Notes: generated from the letters alone by a model not told the origin. A stretch of DNA of 64,000 bases from Nocardia mikamii NBRC 108933 (GCF_001613505.1 NZ_BDCM01000014.1:496001-560000); one strand, 5' to 3'. Numbered from the stretch's first letter, positions 1-8,763 are shown. Numbers and translations are program-made.

Positions 1-747
1 GAGATCGGCGGCGGCGTGCACGTAGACGTGGCAGTTGCCGGTGCCGGTTTCGATGGTCGGGACCTGCGCGTCGCGGACCACCGCGTTGATCAGTCCGGCG
101 CCGCCGCGCGGGATGACCACGTCCACCAAGCCGCGGGCCTGGATCAGATGGGTGACGCTGGAGCGATCCTCACTCGGCAGCAGTTGCACCGCGTCGGCCG
201 GAAGACCCTGGGCCACAAGGGCTTCCCGCATGACCTCGACCAGGGCCGCATTCGACCGGGCCGCCGAGGACGATCCGCGCAGCAGGGCCGCGTTACCGGA
301 TTTCAACGCCAGGCCGAAGGCGTCGACGGTGACGTTCGGCCGGGCCTCGTAGACCATGCCGACGACGCCCAGCGGCACGCGCACCTGCCGGATCTCGAGT
401 CCGTTGGCCAGGGTGGAGCCGCGCAGCACCTCGCCCACCGGATCCGGCAGGCCGGCGACCTGACGCAACCCGGAGGCGATGCCGTCGATGCGCGGCTCGG
501 TCAGCCGCAGGCGATCCAGCAGCGAGGCCGCGGTTCCGCTCGCCTCCGCGGTCGCGATGTCCTCGGCATTGGCGGCCAGGACGGCATCCTTGTGCGCGAG
601 CAGCGCATCGGCCGCGGCGTGCAGGGCCGCGTCCTTCTGCGCGGTCGTCAGCTGTGCCAGCGTCCGCGACGCCACCCGAGCCCGCCGCGCCGCCTCGTGC
701 ACCGCTTCGCGCACGGTATCCACTTCGCCGACAGTTCCAGCAGTCAT
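1..747 (-). CDS. proA: Glutamate-5-semialdehyde dehydrogenase (gamma-glutamyl phosphate reductase), partial
   Basis: Second step of proline synthesis: NADPH-dependent reduction of gamma-glutamyl phosphate to glutamate 5-semialdehyde in the cytosol. The leftward frame opens with ATG at 745-747 and runs without a stop for 249 codons to the left edge, so the C-terminal part is missing. Family signatures are visible: an Ala-rich N-terminal helix region, VPLGVVGMVYEARPNVTVDA in the middle, and the catalytic-cysteine motif GTGNCHVYV with Cys239 just before the edge. It is divergent from the MFS gene starting at 839, with about 90 nt between them. The identification is firm; regulation cannot be judged. 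Confidence 0.93.
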   Translation of the reverse strand, partial: MTAGTVGEVDTVREAVHEAARRARVASRTLAQLTTAQKDAALHAAADALLAHKDAVLAANAEDIATAEASGTAASLLDRLRLTEPRIDGIASGLRQVAGLPDPVGEVLRGSTLANGLEIRQVRVPLGVVGMVYEARPNVTVDAFGLALKSGNAALLRGSSSAARSNAALVEVMREALVAQGLPADAVQLLPSEDRSSVTHLIQARGLVDVVIPRGGAGLINAVVRDAQVPTIETGTGNCHVYVHAAADL

Positions 748-838
748 GGTGAACAGCCTACTGACCGGGTCGCGGACGCCGACGTCGGATAACCGCCGAA
801 CGCCCGCTTCCGGCGACGCCCACCGCTACCGTGTCCTC

Positions 839-2434
839 ATGGTCGCCACCATCCGGTTGTCCTCGGGTTCGGGTCGCTGGGTGCTGCTGGCCACGGTGCT
901 GGGCTCGGGAATGGCGATGCTGGACGCGACCGTGGTCAATGTGGCGCTCCCCCGCATCGGTGCGGAATTCGGCGCCTCGATGGCGGGTCTGCAGTGGACC
1001 GTGAACGCGTACACGCTCACGCTGGCCGGGCTGATTCTGCTCGGCGGATCGCTGGGCGACCGGTTCGGCCGGCGGCGGATCTTCGTCGTCGGCGTGGTGT
1101 GGTTCGCGTTGGCCTCGGCGATCTGCGGTGCGGCTCAGGGCATTCCGATGCTCATCGCCGCCCGCGCGCTGCAAGGGGTGGGCGGTGCGCTGCTGACGCC
1201 CGGTTCGCTGGCGATCATCCAGGCGTCGTTCGCGAAATCCGATCGCGCCCGCGCGGTGGGCGCGTGGTCCGGGCTCGGCGGGGTCGCCGGCGCGATCGGC
1301 CCCTTCCTGGGCGGATGGCTGGTCGGCGCCGCCGGGTGGCGGTGGGTGTTCCTGCTGAACATTCCGCTGGCCGCGGTGGTGGTGCTGGTCGCGGTGCGGC
1401 ATGTGCCGGAGACCTATGGTTCCGGCGCGGCCGACGGCTCGGCGTCCACCCGTCCGGCTGCCGAATCCGGCGGCCCGGCACACCAGGGGTTCGACGTGCT
1501 GGGGGCGTTCCTCGCGGCACTGTGCCTGGCAGGCATCACCTATGCGCTGACCATGGCCCCCGAACACGAGAGCAACCGGACGGCCGTGGTGGCGACCGCG
1601 GCGATCGGCGTCCTCGCCGGGGCGGCCTTCGTCGTCGTCGAGCGGCGGCGGTCGGCACGGTACGAGGCGCCCGGCCACCACGGCGGGCCGCCGCCGATGC
1701 TGCCGGTCGAGATCTTCGCTTCACGGCAGTTCAGCGCGATCAACGCCGTCACCTTCGTGATGTACGGCGCGATGGGCGTGGTGTTCTTCCTGCTGGTGCT
1801 GACCCTGCAGGTGGTGGCCGGTTTCAGTCCGATGGCGGCCGGGACCGCGATGCTGCCCGTCACCGTCCTGATGCTGCTGTTCTCCGCACGCTCGGGTGAT
1901 CTGGCGCAGCGCATCGGACCGCGCATCCCGATCACCGCGGGTGTCCTGCTGGCGGCCGCCGGGATGCTGCTGATGATGCGGATCGGCCCCGACGCCACCT
2001 ATGTCACCGACGTGCTGCCCGCCGCCCTCGTCTTCGGCCTGGGTCTCACCCTGGCCGTCGCACCGCTGACCGCGACCGTGCTGGCGACGGCCGACGAACG
2101 GCACGCGGGGGTGGCCAGCGGCGTCAACAACGCCGTCGCCCGAGCGGCCGGATTGCTCGCGGTGGCGGCGATCCCACCGCTCACCGGACTCACCGGCGCC
2201 GCCTACACCGACCCCGCCGCCTTCGAACAGGGATTCCGAGAGGCCATGCTCATCTGCGCGATCGTCATGGCGGCGGCCGCGGTGCTGACCGTGGTGACCG
2301 TCCGCGACGACGCGCTGCGGGACGCGAGTCCCGAGGCCACGCCGCAGTGCAAGATCAACTGCCCGGTGGCCGGTCCGCCTCTGGAGCCCCGGCACGCCGA
2401 AGCGACGTCCGGCCCGGTCGGTGAGCAGGAATGA
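839..2434 (+). CDS. MFS drug exporter, DHA2 (14-TM, EmrB/QacA-like) family
   Basis: Predicted proton-driven multidrug exporter in the cytoplasmic membrane, 531 residues. The N-terminus has the DHA2-type motif LDATVVNVALP; loop motif A reads GDRFGRRRIF, and the antiporter motif C region reads GLGGVAGAIGPFLGGWL. Alternating hydrophobic stretches fit 14 helices, with a charged central loop around residues 195-220 and another near 275. The C-terminal tail of about 40 residues is hydrophilic and carries two cysteines (CKINC). ATG 839 is chosen because it begins immediately before the first hydrophobic segment. The substrate cannot be predicted from sequence. Confidence 0.9.
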   Translation: MVATIRLSSGSGRWVLLATVLGSGMAMLDATVVNVALPRIGAEFGASMAGLQWTVNAYTLTLAGLILLGGSLGDRFGRRRIFVVGVVWFALASAICGAAQGIPMLIAARALQGVGGALLTPGSLAIIQASFAKSDRARAVGAWSGLGGVAGAIGPFLGGWLVGAAGWRWVFLLNIPLAAVVVLVAVRHVPETYGSGAADGSASTRPAAESGGPAHQGFDVLGAFLAALCLAGITYALTMAPEHESNRTAVVATAAIGVLAGAAFVVVERRRSARYEAPGHHGGPPPMLPVEIFASRQFSAINAVTFVMYGAMGVVFFLLVLTLQVVAGFSPMAAGTAMLPVTVLMLLFSARSGDLAQRIGPRIPITAGVLLAAAGMLLMMRIGPDATYVTDVLPAALVFGLGLTLAVAPLTATVLATADERHAGVASGVNNAVARAAGLLAVAAIPPLTGLTGAAYTDPAAFEQGFREAMLICAIVMAAAAVLTVVTVRDDALRDASPEATPQCKINCPVAGPPLEPRHAEATSGPVGEQE

Positions 2435-2514
2435 GACGCACACCGAAAGGGCTGTGTCCGAACGATAGTCGTGGCCGCGTTGTCGACACTGCCGGTGAAT
2501 GATTCGATGGTCGC

Positions 2515-2973
2515 ATGGCAGATATCGACAGGGTGGTGTCGGCGGAGCGCGAAGTCGCCGCGCCGGCCGGGCACATCTTCGAATTGATCGCCGATCCGGC
2601 GCAGCAGCCGCGGTGGGACGGAAACGACAATCTCGACCGGGCGGAGACCGGACAGCGCGTGCGGGGTGTGGGCGAGGTCTTCGCGATGACCCTCACCAAC
2701 GGGAGCGTGCGGGAGAACCACGTGGTGGAGTTCGAGGAGGGCCGCCGGATCGCCTGGCTGCCCGCGGAATCCGGGCAGCGCCCGCCGGGGCATCTGTGGC
2801 GCTGGGAGCTCGAACCCGTCGACGAGAGCCGGACGCTCGTGCGGCACACCTACGACTGGACCCGGCTGACCGACGAGGTCCGGCTGCCCCGAGCCCGGGC
2901 GACGACCTCGGACAAACTACTCGGGTCGCTCGACCGGCTGGCCGCGGTGGCGACGGCGGCCGACCACGCCTGA
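2515..2973 (+). CDS. SRPBCC (START-like) family protein
   Basis: A 152-residue protein with the SRPBCC/polyketide-cyclase pattern: VSAEREVAAPAGHIFELIAD at the N-terminus, a WDGND segment, central beta strands (VVEFEEGRRIAWLP, HLWRWELEP) and a long C-terminal helix. Family members bind small hydrophobic ligands in a deep cavity; many act as lipid or polyketide binding proteins or cyclases. Nothing here specifies a ligand. It lies 80 nt after the MFS gene and 50 nt before the ribokinase, all rightward. Confidence 0.8.
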   Translation: MADIDRVVSAEREVAAPAGHIFELIADPAQQPRWDGNDNLDRAETGQRVRGVGEVFAMTLTNGSVRENHVVEFEEGRRIAWLPAESGQRPPGHLWRWELEPVDESRTLVRHTYDWTRLTDEVRLPRARATTSDKLLGSLDRLAAVATAADHA

Positions 2974-3023
2974 CGGCGGCGACGTTCGAGCCCGCAGACG
3001 CCACGGCGGGTTACGGTGCGTGC

Positions 3024-3878
3024 ATGGCACGGATCGCAGTGGTCGGCAGTATCAACATGGATCTGGTGACCCGCACGCCGCGGCGGCCGCGGCCCGGTGA
3101 GACCGTCCTCGGCACCGCCTTCGATACGGTGCCCGGCGGGAAGGGCGCGAACCAGGCGATCGCCGCTCGACGTGCGGGCGCGGCGGTCGATTTCGTCGGC
3201 GCGGTCGGAACCGACGTCTTCGGCGTCGAGTTGCGAAAAGTGCTCGAGGACAATGAGGTCGGGACCGCCGGACTGCGCACCGTCGAGGGGGCCAGCGGGA
3301 CCGCCACCATCGTGGTCGACGACGCCGGCGAGAATACGATCATCGTGGTCGGCGGAGCCAATGCGGAGCTGTCCGGGCTCACCGACGGTGATCGCGCCCT
3401 CGTCACCGAGGCGGATATTCTGCTGTGCCAGCTGGAAATTCCGGTGGAGACCGTGCTCGGCGCCGCCCGCTGCGCACGTGAGCACGGCACTCTCGTTCTG
3501 CTCAATCCGTCCCCCGCGCGGTCACTGCCACCGCAGCTGTGGGATGCGGTCGACATCGCGGTGGTCAACGAGGGCGAAGCGGCGCAACTGGATTCGGAAC
3601 TCCGGGCGGTCCCGCATGTGCTGACCACCCGCGGCGGCGAGGGCGCGCGCTATCGCGGACCCGAGGGCGAGCTCTCTCATCCGGGCGTGCGGGTCGAGGT
3701 GGTCGACACCACCGGCGCCGGGGACACGTTCACCGGCGCGCTGGCCGCACACTGGCACGAGGGCCCCGCGACCGCTCTGGCGTGGGCCTGTACCGCCGGC
3801 GCCCTGGCCACCACCGTCGTCGGCGCCACGGCGGCGATCCCCACCGCGGCGGCGATAGCGCGGGCACTCACCGAATAA
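3024..3878 (+). CDS. rbsK: Ribokinase (PfkB family sugar kinase)
   Basis: ATP-dependent kinase, 284 residues, probably phosphorylating D-ribose at O5. It has the two PfkB signatures: the N-terminal sugar-binding region VGSINMDLV followed by PGGKGANQAIAARRAG (about residues 38-54), and the C-terminal anion-hole and catalytic-base motif DTTGAGDTFTGAL near residues 230-242. Length is close to the usual ~300. No ribose transporter, regulator or ribose mutarotase accompanies it, so a related sugar or nucleoside remains possible. Confidence 0.85.
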   Translation: MARIAVVGSINMDLVTRTPRRPRPGETVLGTAFDTVPGGKGANQAIAARRAGAAVDFVGAVGTDVFGVELRKVLEDNEVGTAGLRTVEGASGTATIVVDDAGENTIIVVGGANAELSGLTDGDRALVTEADILLCQLEIPVETVLGAARCAREHGTLVLLNPSPARSLPPQLWDAVDIAVVNEGEAAQLDSELRAVPHVLTTRGGEGARYRGPEGELSHPGVRVEVVDTTGAGDTFTGALAAHWHEGPATALAWACTAGALATTVVGATAAIPTAAAIARALTE

Positions 3879-3886
3879 CGCACCGG

Positions 3887-3910
3887 GGGCGCCGGAGGTG
3901 TTCGGCGCCC
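3887..3910. terminator. Hairpin between convergent rbsK and tetR
   Basis: GC-rich 10-bp stem (3887-3896 paired with 3901-3910, one G-T wobble) with a 4-nt loop, 9 nt after the ribokinase stop and before the convergent TetR stop. There is no U-tract, as usual in actinomycetes. Probably a bidirectional terminator. Confidence 0.5.
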
Positions 3911-3999
3911 GGGGCCCGGCCGTCATGCCCGCACCGGCCCACGATGTCGTATCCACCGCGGCTGCGCACAACCGGTATGCCCTCCGAAGCCGGCGACAA

Positions 4000-4566
4000 C
4001 TACGGCGTGGCGGTGTGGCGAGCGATGAGTTCCGACATCTGGGCGCCCACCCGTTCCAGCGGCGCCATGGAACGGGTCGCCAGGGACAGGATCACCGCCC
4101 CCTCGAGCGCCGCGACCACCGTGGTGGCCAGCGATATCGCGAGATCCGGTGCGACGTCCTCGGTTTCGAGGCGTTCGGCGAGAATGGTCTCCCATTCGGT
4201 GAAGGTCGCCCCGGCCGCGTCGGCGGCCTCGGGCGCCTCCGACCGGCCCAGCGCGGCCGCGACGATCGGACATCCGGCGGTGAAGTCGCTGACCGCGAGT
4301 TTCTCGCGCCAGAGGGCCGGGAAGGCACCGACACACGACGCCACGTCGGCCCCGGCGGTGATCGTGCGCAGCAGGGTGCTGTAGGCGGCGCCGGCCGCGC
4401 GGGTCGCCTCGGCGATCAGTTCCGACTTACCGCCGGGAAAGTTGAGATATACCGAGCGGCGCGAGATGCCGCTGTGGTCGAGCAGTTGCGCGATACCGGT
4501 GCCGGCCACACCGTTGCTGCGCATCAGATCCACGGCGCTGTCGATGAGCCGGTCGCGGGCTCCCAT
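4000..4566 (-). CDS. TetR/AcrR family transcriptional repressor
   Basis: DNA-binding regulator of 188 residues. The N-terminal helix-turn-helix covers about residues 5-52 (GTGIAQLLDHSGISRRSVYLNF is the recognition region), and the helical C-terminal ligand domain contains the SDFTAGCPIVAAAL segment seen in YxaF/LmrA-like TetR proteins. Start ATG 4566 is preferred over an in-frame ATG at 4590 because GGAAAGGGG stands 6-7 nt upstream of it. It is divergent from the ene-reductase fusion at 4697, with two matching palindromes between them, so repression of itself and that gene is likely. Confidence 0.88.
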   Translation of the reverse strand: MGARDRLIDSAVDLMRSNGVAGTGIAQLLDHSGISRRSVYLNFPGGKSELIAEATRAAGAAYSTLLRTITAGADVASCVGAFPALWREKLAVSDFTAGCPIVAAALGRSEAPEAADAAGATFTEWETILAERLETEDVAPDLAISLATTVVAALEGAVILSLATRSMAPLERVGAQMSELIARHTATP

Positions 4567-4620
4567 GATGCGACCCCTTTCCTCACGCACCTTGTCCGGT
4601 CCAGCCTACCGTTGCCCTAG

Positions 4621-4662
4621 ACCGATCGGTGTACTACTCTGCCGACTATACCGATCGGTATA
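4621..4662. promoter_or_regulatory. Two TetR operator-like palindromes
   Basis: The core ACCGATCGGT occurs twice, at 4621-4630 and 4650-4659. The second sits in a 16-bp perfect palindrome, TATACCGATCGGTATA (4647-4662). Centres are 29 bp apart. They lie between the TetR start (4566) and the ene-reductase start (4697), the expected place for the TetR binding sites. Confidence 0.75.
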
Positions 4663-4696
4663 CCTCATTTCCGAGCCACGCCCTGGAGGAATAGGC

Positions 4697-6388
4697 ATGA
4701 CCGGACTGCACGACCCACTTCCCCTGCCCTGCGGCCAGGTGCTTCCCAACCGGATCATGAAGTCGGCGCTCAGCGAGGGGCTCGGCACCGCGGCGCATGC
4801 TCCCGACGACCGGCTGGTCCGGCTGTATCGCCGCTGGGGAGCCGGCGGCTACGGCCTGATCGTCACCGGCAACGTGATGATCGATCGCACCCAGCTCGGC
4901 GAGCCGGGCAATGTGGTCGTCGACGACGACCGCGATCTCGCGGCCCTGACCCGGTGGGCGAAGGCCGCCAAGGACGGCGGCACCCCGATCTGGATGCAGC
5001 TGAATCATCCCGGCCGCCAAGCCAATCCGCTGGCCACACGACAGCGGCCGGTGGCGCCCTCGGCGATCGCCTCGGGTGCGCCGGGGCTGCCCACACCGCG
5101 GGCGCTCACCGAAGCCGACATCCACGATCTGATCCGGCGCTTCGCCGACGCGGCGCGAATCGCGGAATCGGCCGGCTTCGACGGGGTGCAGATCCACGGC
5201 GCCCACGGCTACCTGGTGTCGCAGTTCCTGTCGCCCCTGGCCAATCAGCGCACCGACGACTGGGGCGGTGACGCGTCACGCCGGGCGCGCTTCCTGCTCG
5301 AGGTGGTCGGCGCCGTCCGCGCGGCGGTCCAGCCGGGCTTCGCGGTGGCCGTCAAACTGAACTCGGCCGATTTCCAGCGCGGCGGTTTCACCGAGGACGA
5401 ATCACGCGCGGTGGTGCGGCAATTGGCCCGGCAACCGCTGGATCTGATCGAAATCAGCGGCGGCAGTTACGAATCCCCGGCGATGATGGGCAGGTCCCGC
5501 GACGCGGCGGCGAGTACCCGGGCACGGGAGGCCTACTTCCTCGAGTACGCGGAGACGGTGCGCCGGGTCGCGGCCGCGGTGCCGCTGGCGGTCACCGGCG
5601 GCTTCCGCAGCCGGACGGCGATGGCCGGTGCGGTCGCCTCCGGCGCCTGCGATGTGGCCGGACTCGGCCGCCCCACCACGGTGTACCCCACCGCCGCCGC
5701 CGATCTGCTCACCGGCGGCACGCAAGAGCTTCGGCCGCCGTCGATTTCGCTCGGCCTGCGCGGCCGCATCGCCCGCAGCGGCACCCTGCGCGCCGTCGAC
5801 GGCGCCCTCGATCTGCAATGGCATACCGATCAGCTGCATCGCCTCGGCGCCGGGCTCGATCCGGATCCGGCTCGCTCACCGTGGTCGACGGCGCTGACCA
5901 TGCTGCGCCGCAACGGGTTCGACGCCTTCCGATCTCGGCGCGGAACGGCCGGCGGCGACCGGAAGTCGACGAAGTTCCGGATCGAGCGCGCCGTCGGCCG
6001 CTATCTGGTCAATCCCGGATTCGCCGCATTGGACCGGATCGGTGTGCGGTCCACCTTCGCGACCGAACTGGAGACCGTCGGCCGCAAATCCGGTCAGCCG
6101 CGACGCGTTCCGGTATCGGTGCGATTCGACGACGACGGCGCCTGGATCATCTGCCAGCACGGCATGCGGTCGGGCTGGGGCAACAATGTACGCGCCAACC
6201 CCTCGGTGCGATTGCGGCACAACGGAATCTGGCGCACGGCCACGGCCGAGTTGCGCCCCGACGACGATGTGGTCGCCCGGGCCCGCGCCTTCGCCCCGCA
6301 CCCGGCGCTCGCGCCGCTGACCGCCGCCGGATTCGCCGCTCTGCAGACCGATCCGATCTCCGTCCGGGTCACCTTCACCGACGTATAG
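4697..6388 (+). CDS. Old-yellow-enzyme ene-reductase fused to a deazaflavin (Ddn-like) nitroreductase domain
   Basis: A 563-residue two-domain protein. Residues 1-370 form an OYE-type FMN barrel: the substrate-binding HxxH pair is H167/H170 (IHGAHGYL), with MQLNHPGRQ near 100-108 and the phosphate-binding VTGGF and GLGRP segments near 300 and 322-326. Residues about 430-563 match the F420-dependent nitroreductase family (DUF385, Ddn): ETVGRKSGQPRRVPV at 459-473, then WGNNVRANPSVRLR and WRTATAELR. Ordinary OYEs stop near 360-400 residues. The ribosome site GGAGGA is 6 nt upstream. The divergent TetR repressor suggests induction by its substrate, perhaps an electrophilic enone. Confidence 0.88.
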   Translation: MTGLHDPLPLPCGQVLPNRIMKSALSEGLGTAAHAPDDRLVRLYRRWGAGGYGLIVTGNVMIDRTQLGEPGNVVVDDDRDLAALTRWAKAAKDGGTPIWMQLNHPGRQANPLATRQRPVAPSAIASGAPGLPTPRALTEADIHDLIRRFADAARIAESAGFDGVQIHGAHGYLVSQFLSPLANQRTDDWGGDASRRARFLLEVVGAVRAAVQPGFAVAVKLNSADFQRGGFTEDESRAVVRQLARQPLDLIEISGGSYESPAMMGRSRDAAASTRAREAYFLEYAETVRRVAAAVPLAVTGGFRSRTAMAGAVASGACDVAGLGRPTTVYPTAAADLLTGGTQELRPPSISLGLRGRIARSGTLRAVDGALDLQWHTDQLHRLGAGLDPDPARSPWSTALTMLRRNGFDAFRSRRGTAGGDRKSTKFRIERAVGRYLVNPGFAALDRIGVRSTFATELETVGRKSGQPRRVPVSVRFDDDGAWIICQHGMRSGWGNNVRANPSVRLRHNGIWRTATAELRPDDDVVARARAFAPHPALAPLTAAGFAALQTDPISVRVTFTDV

Positions 6389-6395
6389 GTACCCT

Positions 6396-6431
6396 CGGCG
6401 GCCGGTTCGCGTCACCGCGTGTTGGCCGCCG
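6396..6431. terminator. Possible hairpin between convergent genes
   Basis: CGGCGGCC (6396-6403) is complementary to GGCCGCCG (6424-6431) with a 20-nt loop, directly after the ene-reductase stop and before the convergent hsaC-like stop. The loop is long, so this is a tentative terminator. Confidence 0.35.
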
Positions 6432-6448
6432 GGCGATGTGACGGCCGC

Positions 6449-7327
6449 TCAGCCGCGCGCCCATTCATGGCCCCAGTAGCTGTCGGCCGTCATCTCCTCC
6501 GCGACGTAGTCCTCGCCCACGAGCATTCCCTCGCAACCGAATTCGAGGTCCCAACCGCCCGGGGTACGAACGTAGAAGGAGATCATCTTGTCGTTGGTGT
6601 GGCGCCCGAGCGTCGAGGACAGGTGGTAGCCCGCCTTGGTCACCCGGTCGAGCGCCCGGCCGACATCGTCGAGCGCGTCGACCTCCACCATCACATGCAC
6701 GATGCCCGGGCCGTCGCCGCGGCCGCCGGGAATCAGCGCCAGGCTGTGGTGGCGGGGATTGACACCCATGAACCGGATCCAGATCGGATGGTCGGGCGGA
6801 CCGACCCGGAACGAACCGCGCGAGGCGAAGTCCAGCACCTCGGTGTAGAACTGCCGCGCCGCCTCGATATCGGGCACCGGCAGCACGACGTGGCCGAGCC
6901 CCAGATCGCCGGAGACGAAACGGTTTCCGTACTTGCCGACCACCGGGCTGTGGTCGAGCAGGGGGCCGTGGAAGATCTCGATGGTGAATCCGGCGGGATC
7001 GGTGAAGCTGATCGCCTCCTCGACGTGGCGCGCGGCGGATTCGGCCGGCGACAGCTCGGTGACCTCGATCCCGGCCGCGGCGAGGGTTTCGCGCACCAGC
7101 GTCAGCGAGCGCCGGTCGGCGACCTGCCAGCCGACGGCGATCACCTCGTCGCGATCGCCCGGAACCAATTCCAGGCGGTAGGTGTGCTCATCCGTCCGCA
7201 GGTAGATCGATTCCGGGTTGGGGCCCGACCCTTCGGCGAATCCGATGGTGTCGAAGGCGAATTCACGCCATGCGGCGACATCGGCGATCTGCGCCCGGAC
7301 ATATCCGAGCGAGCTGACGGCGGCCAT
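6449..7327 (-). CDS. hsaC: Type I extradiol dioxygenase, HsaC-like (3,4-DHSA dioxygenase family)
   Basis: Non-haem Fe(II) meta-cleavage dioxygenase of 292 residues built from two VOC modules. In steroid catabolism HsaC opens the aromatised A ring of 3,4-DHSA. The metal ligands fit the BphC/HsaC pattern: H146 (GLGHVVL), H211 (GIVHVMVEV) and E262 (LEFG); the catalytic His pair is in NPRHHSLA (193-194), and the C-terminal WGHEWA matches HsaC proteins. The start ATG at 7327 follows AAGGAG by 5 nt. It is last in the operon, 28 nt after the kshB-like stop. Substrate is inferred from family and neighbours; a paralogue for another catechol is possible. Confidence 0.85.
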   Translation of the reverse strand: MAAVSSLGYVRAQIADVAAWREFAFDTIGFAEGSGPNPESIYLRTDEHTYRLELVPGDRDEVIAVGWQVADRRSLTLVRETLAAAGIEVTELSPAESAARHVEEAISFTDPAGFTIEIFHGPLLDHSPVVGKYGNRFVSGDLGLGHVVLPVPDIEAARQFYTEVLDFASRGSFRVGPPDHPIWIRFMGVNPRHHSLALIPGGRGDGPGIVHVMVEVDALDDVGRALDRVTKAGYHLSSTLGRHTNDKMISFYVRTPGGWDLEFGCEGMLVGEDYVAEEMTADSYWGHEWARG

Positions 7328-7355
7328 GTGCACTCCTTGCAAGGGGTCGGGTGGT

Positions 7356-8459
7356 TCAGGAATAACTGATCGAAACGTCGTCGGTGACCGGCACCGCCTG
7401 GCAGGCCAGCACATAGCCCTCGGCGAGATCCTCCTCCTCGAGGACTTCGTTGCGGCGCATGGACACCTCGCCGGACACCACCCGGCATACGCAGGCGCTG
7501 CATGCGCCCTCGCGGCACGAATACGGCGCCTCGAGACCCGCGGCCAGCAATGTATCCAACAGGACCTGGCGGCGCGGCCAGGCCATCCGGTGATTCTCGC
7601 CGTCGAGTTCGACCTCGACGTGCGCCGCGTCGGCGGGGTCGGCGGCATCGCCCACCGGAGCCGCCGCCTCGAACGGATTGCCGGTCAAGGAGACGAACTT
7701 CTCCATGTGCACGCGCCGCCGGTCGGCGCCGTGCGTGGCCATCGCGGCGCCGACGGCATCCATGAACGGCCCCGGACCGCAGACGAACGTCTCACGGTCG
7801 GCCCAGTGCCGCACCAGCGCGGACAGTTGCGGCACGCTCGGCAGGCCCTGCACCGATTCCAGCCAGTGCAGCACCTGCAGCCGATCCGGGTGCGCGGCGG
7901 CGAGTTCGGCGAGCTCCGCGGCGAAGATCACCGATGATTCGTCGCGATTGGCGTAGACGAGGGTGCAGTGCCCGCTGCCCTGTGCCAGCGCCGATTTCAG
8001 GATCGACAACACCGGGGTGATGCCGCTACCGCCGGCGAACAGCAGCAGATCCGTGTCCAGCGAGGCCGGGGTGAACAGTCCGGCCGGCGGCAGCACCTGC
8101 AAACTCTCACCGGCGACGGCGTTGTCGCACAACCAGTTCGACGCGTAACCCCGCACCGTTCGTTTGACGGTGACCTTCATCGGACCGTCCTCGTGCGGTG
8201 CGCTCGACAGCGAGTAGCACCGGCTCACCGAACCGGTGCGATCGCTGGGGATGCGCAGGGTGAGGAACTGTCCGGGCCGGTAACCGAACCGCTGCGCGTG
8301 TTCGGGCCGCGGAGCCAGCTCCAGCGACACCGCGTCCGCGGTTTCGCGCACCACACGCACGATCTCGACGACGACCGGATCGGCCGCCGGATCGCGCGGG
8401 CCGGCATCCTCGGGCGCACCGCCCGGCTCACGCACGTCGAGTTCGATCGCGGTATCCAT
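7356..8459 (-). CDS. kshB: Ferredoxin-NAD(P)H reductase component of 3-ketosteroid 9alpha-hydroxylase (KshB-like)
   Basis: Passes electrons from NADH through FAD and a 2Fe-2S centre to the Rieske oxygenase KshA. About 367 residues: FAD-binding motif RCYSLSSAP (80-88), NAD-binding GGSGITPVLS (143-152), CGPGPFMDAV (227-236), then a plant-type ferredoxin domain at the C-terminus with C315, C320, C323 and C353 (Cx4Cx2Cx29C). An in-frame ATG at 8474 is an alternative start. The oxygenase partner is encoded just upstream, separated by a small cysteine-rich gene. Confidence 0.88.
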   Translation of the reverse strand: MDTAIELDVREPGGAPEDAGPRDPAADPVVVEIVRVVRETADAVSLELAPRPEHAQRFGYRPGQFLTLRIPSDRTGSVSRCYSLSSAPHEDGPMKVTVKRTVRGYASNWLCDNAVAGESLQVLPPAGLFTPASLDTDLLLFAGGSGITPVLSILKSALAQGSGHCTLVYANRDESSVIFAAELAELAAAHPDRLQVLHWLESVQGLPSVPQLSALVRHWADRETFVCGPGPFMDAVGAAMATHGADRRRVHMEKFVSLTGNPFEAAAPVGDAADPADAAHVEVELDGENHRMAWPRRQVLLDTLLAAGLEAPYSCREGACSACVCRVVSGEVSMRRNEVLEEEDLAEGYVLACQAVPVTDDVSISYS

Positions 8460-8512
8460 CGAGCACCACCACATCCGTTTCTCTGCCGTTCATTCAGCTT
8501 TCCGACCCGCCG

Positions 8513-8752
8513 TCAGGCCACGGTCCGGCCGCGGGTGCGCACATCGACATCGCGGGTACTCACGCTCACCCGCCCCGACTCCACCGCCGCGTCGATGCTG
8601 TCGCGCAGGGCGGCGCAGGTGTGCGCACCCGGTGCCGACAGTTCGGTGCACGCGCGCATCGCCGACCGGCTCCACTGCACGCTCGTATGCTGCGGGCTGA
8701 ACTTCTCCACCAGCACGCATGTTCCGCAGGATCGGCACGAAACCTCGTCCAT
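8513..8752 (-). CDS. Small cysteine-rich protein between kshA and kshB, function unknown
   Basis: A 79-residue frame starting 11 nt after the kshA stop and ending 53 nt before kshB, in the same direction. The N-terminus has a compact CRSCGTC cluster (Cys6, Cys9, Cys12) with further cysteines near residues 34 and 45, then a polar tail. Third-position GC is high, as in the flanking genes. It lacks the spacing of a classical 2Fe-2S or 4Fe-4S ferredoxin, but could bind metal or an iron-sulphur cluster and serve the hydroxylase. I do not recognise the family. Confidence 0.65.
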   Translation of the reverse strand: MDEVSCRSCGTCVLVEKFSPQHTSVQWSRSAMRACTELSAPGAHTCAALRDSIDAAVESGRVSVSTRDVDVRTRGRTVA

Positions 8753-8763
8753 CGCGATGACTC

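Noticed and set aside
4000..4566. TetR protein as gamma-butyrolactone receptor partner of the AfsA homologue
   Set aside because: It lies 50 kb away, is divergent from another gene with its own operators, and lacks specific resemblance to ArpA-type receptors. The TetR at 49910 was rejected for the same reasons.
7335..7344. CCTTGCAAGG palindrome between kshB and hsaC, considered as a KstR2-like site
   Set aside because: It contains the hsaC ribosome site and does not fit the KstR2 pattern GCAAGnnCTTGC; too short to claim.
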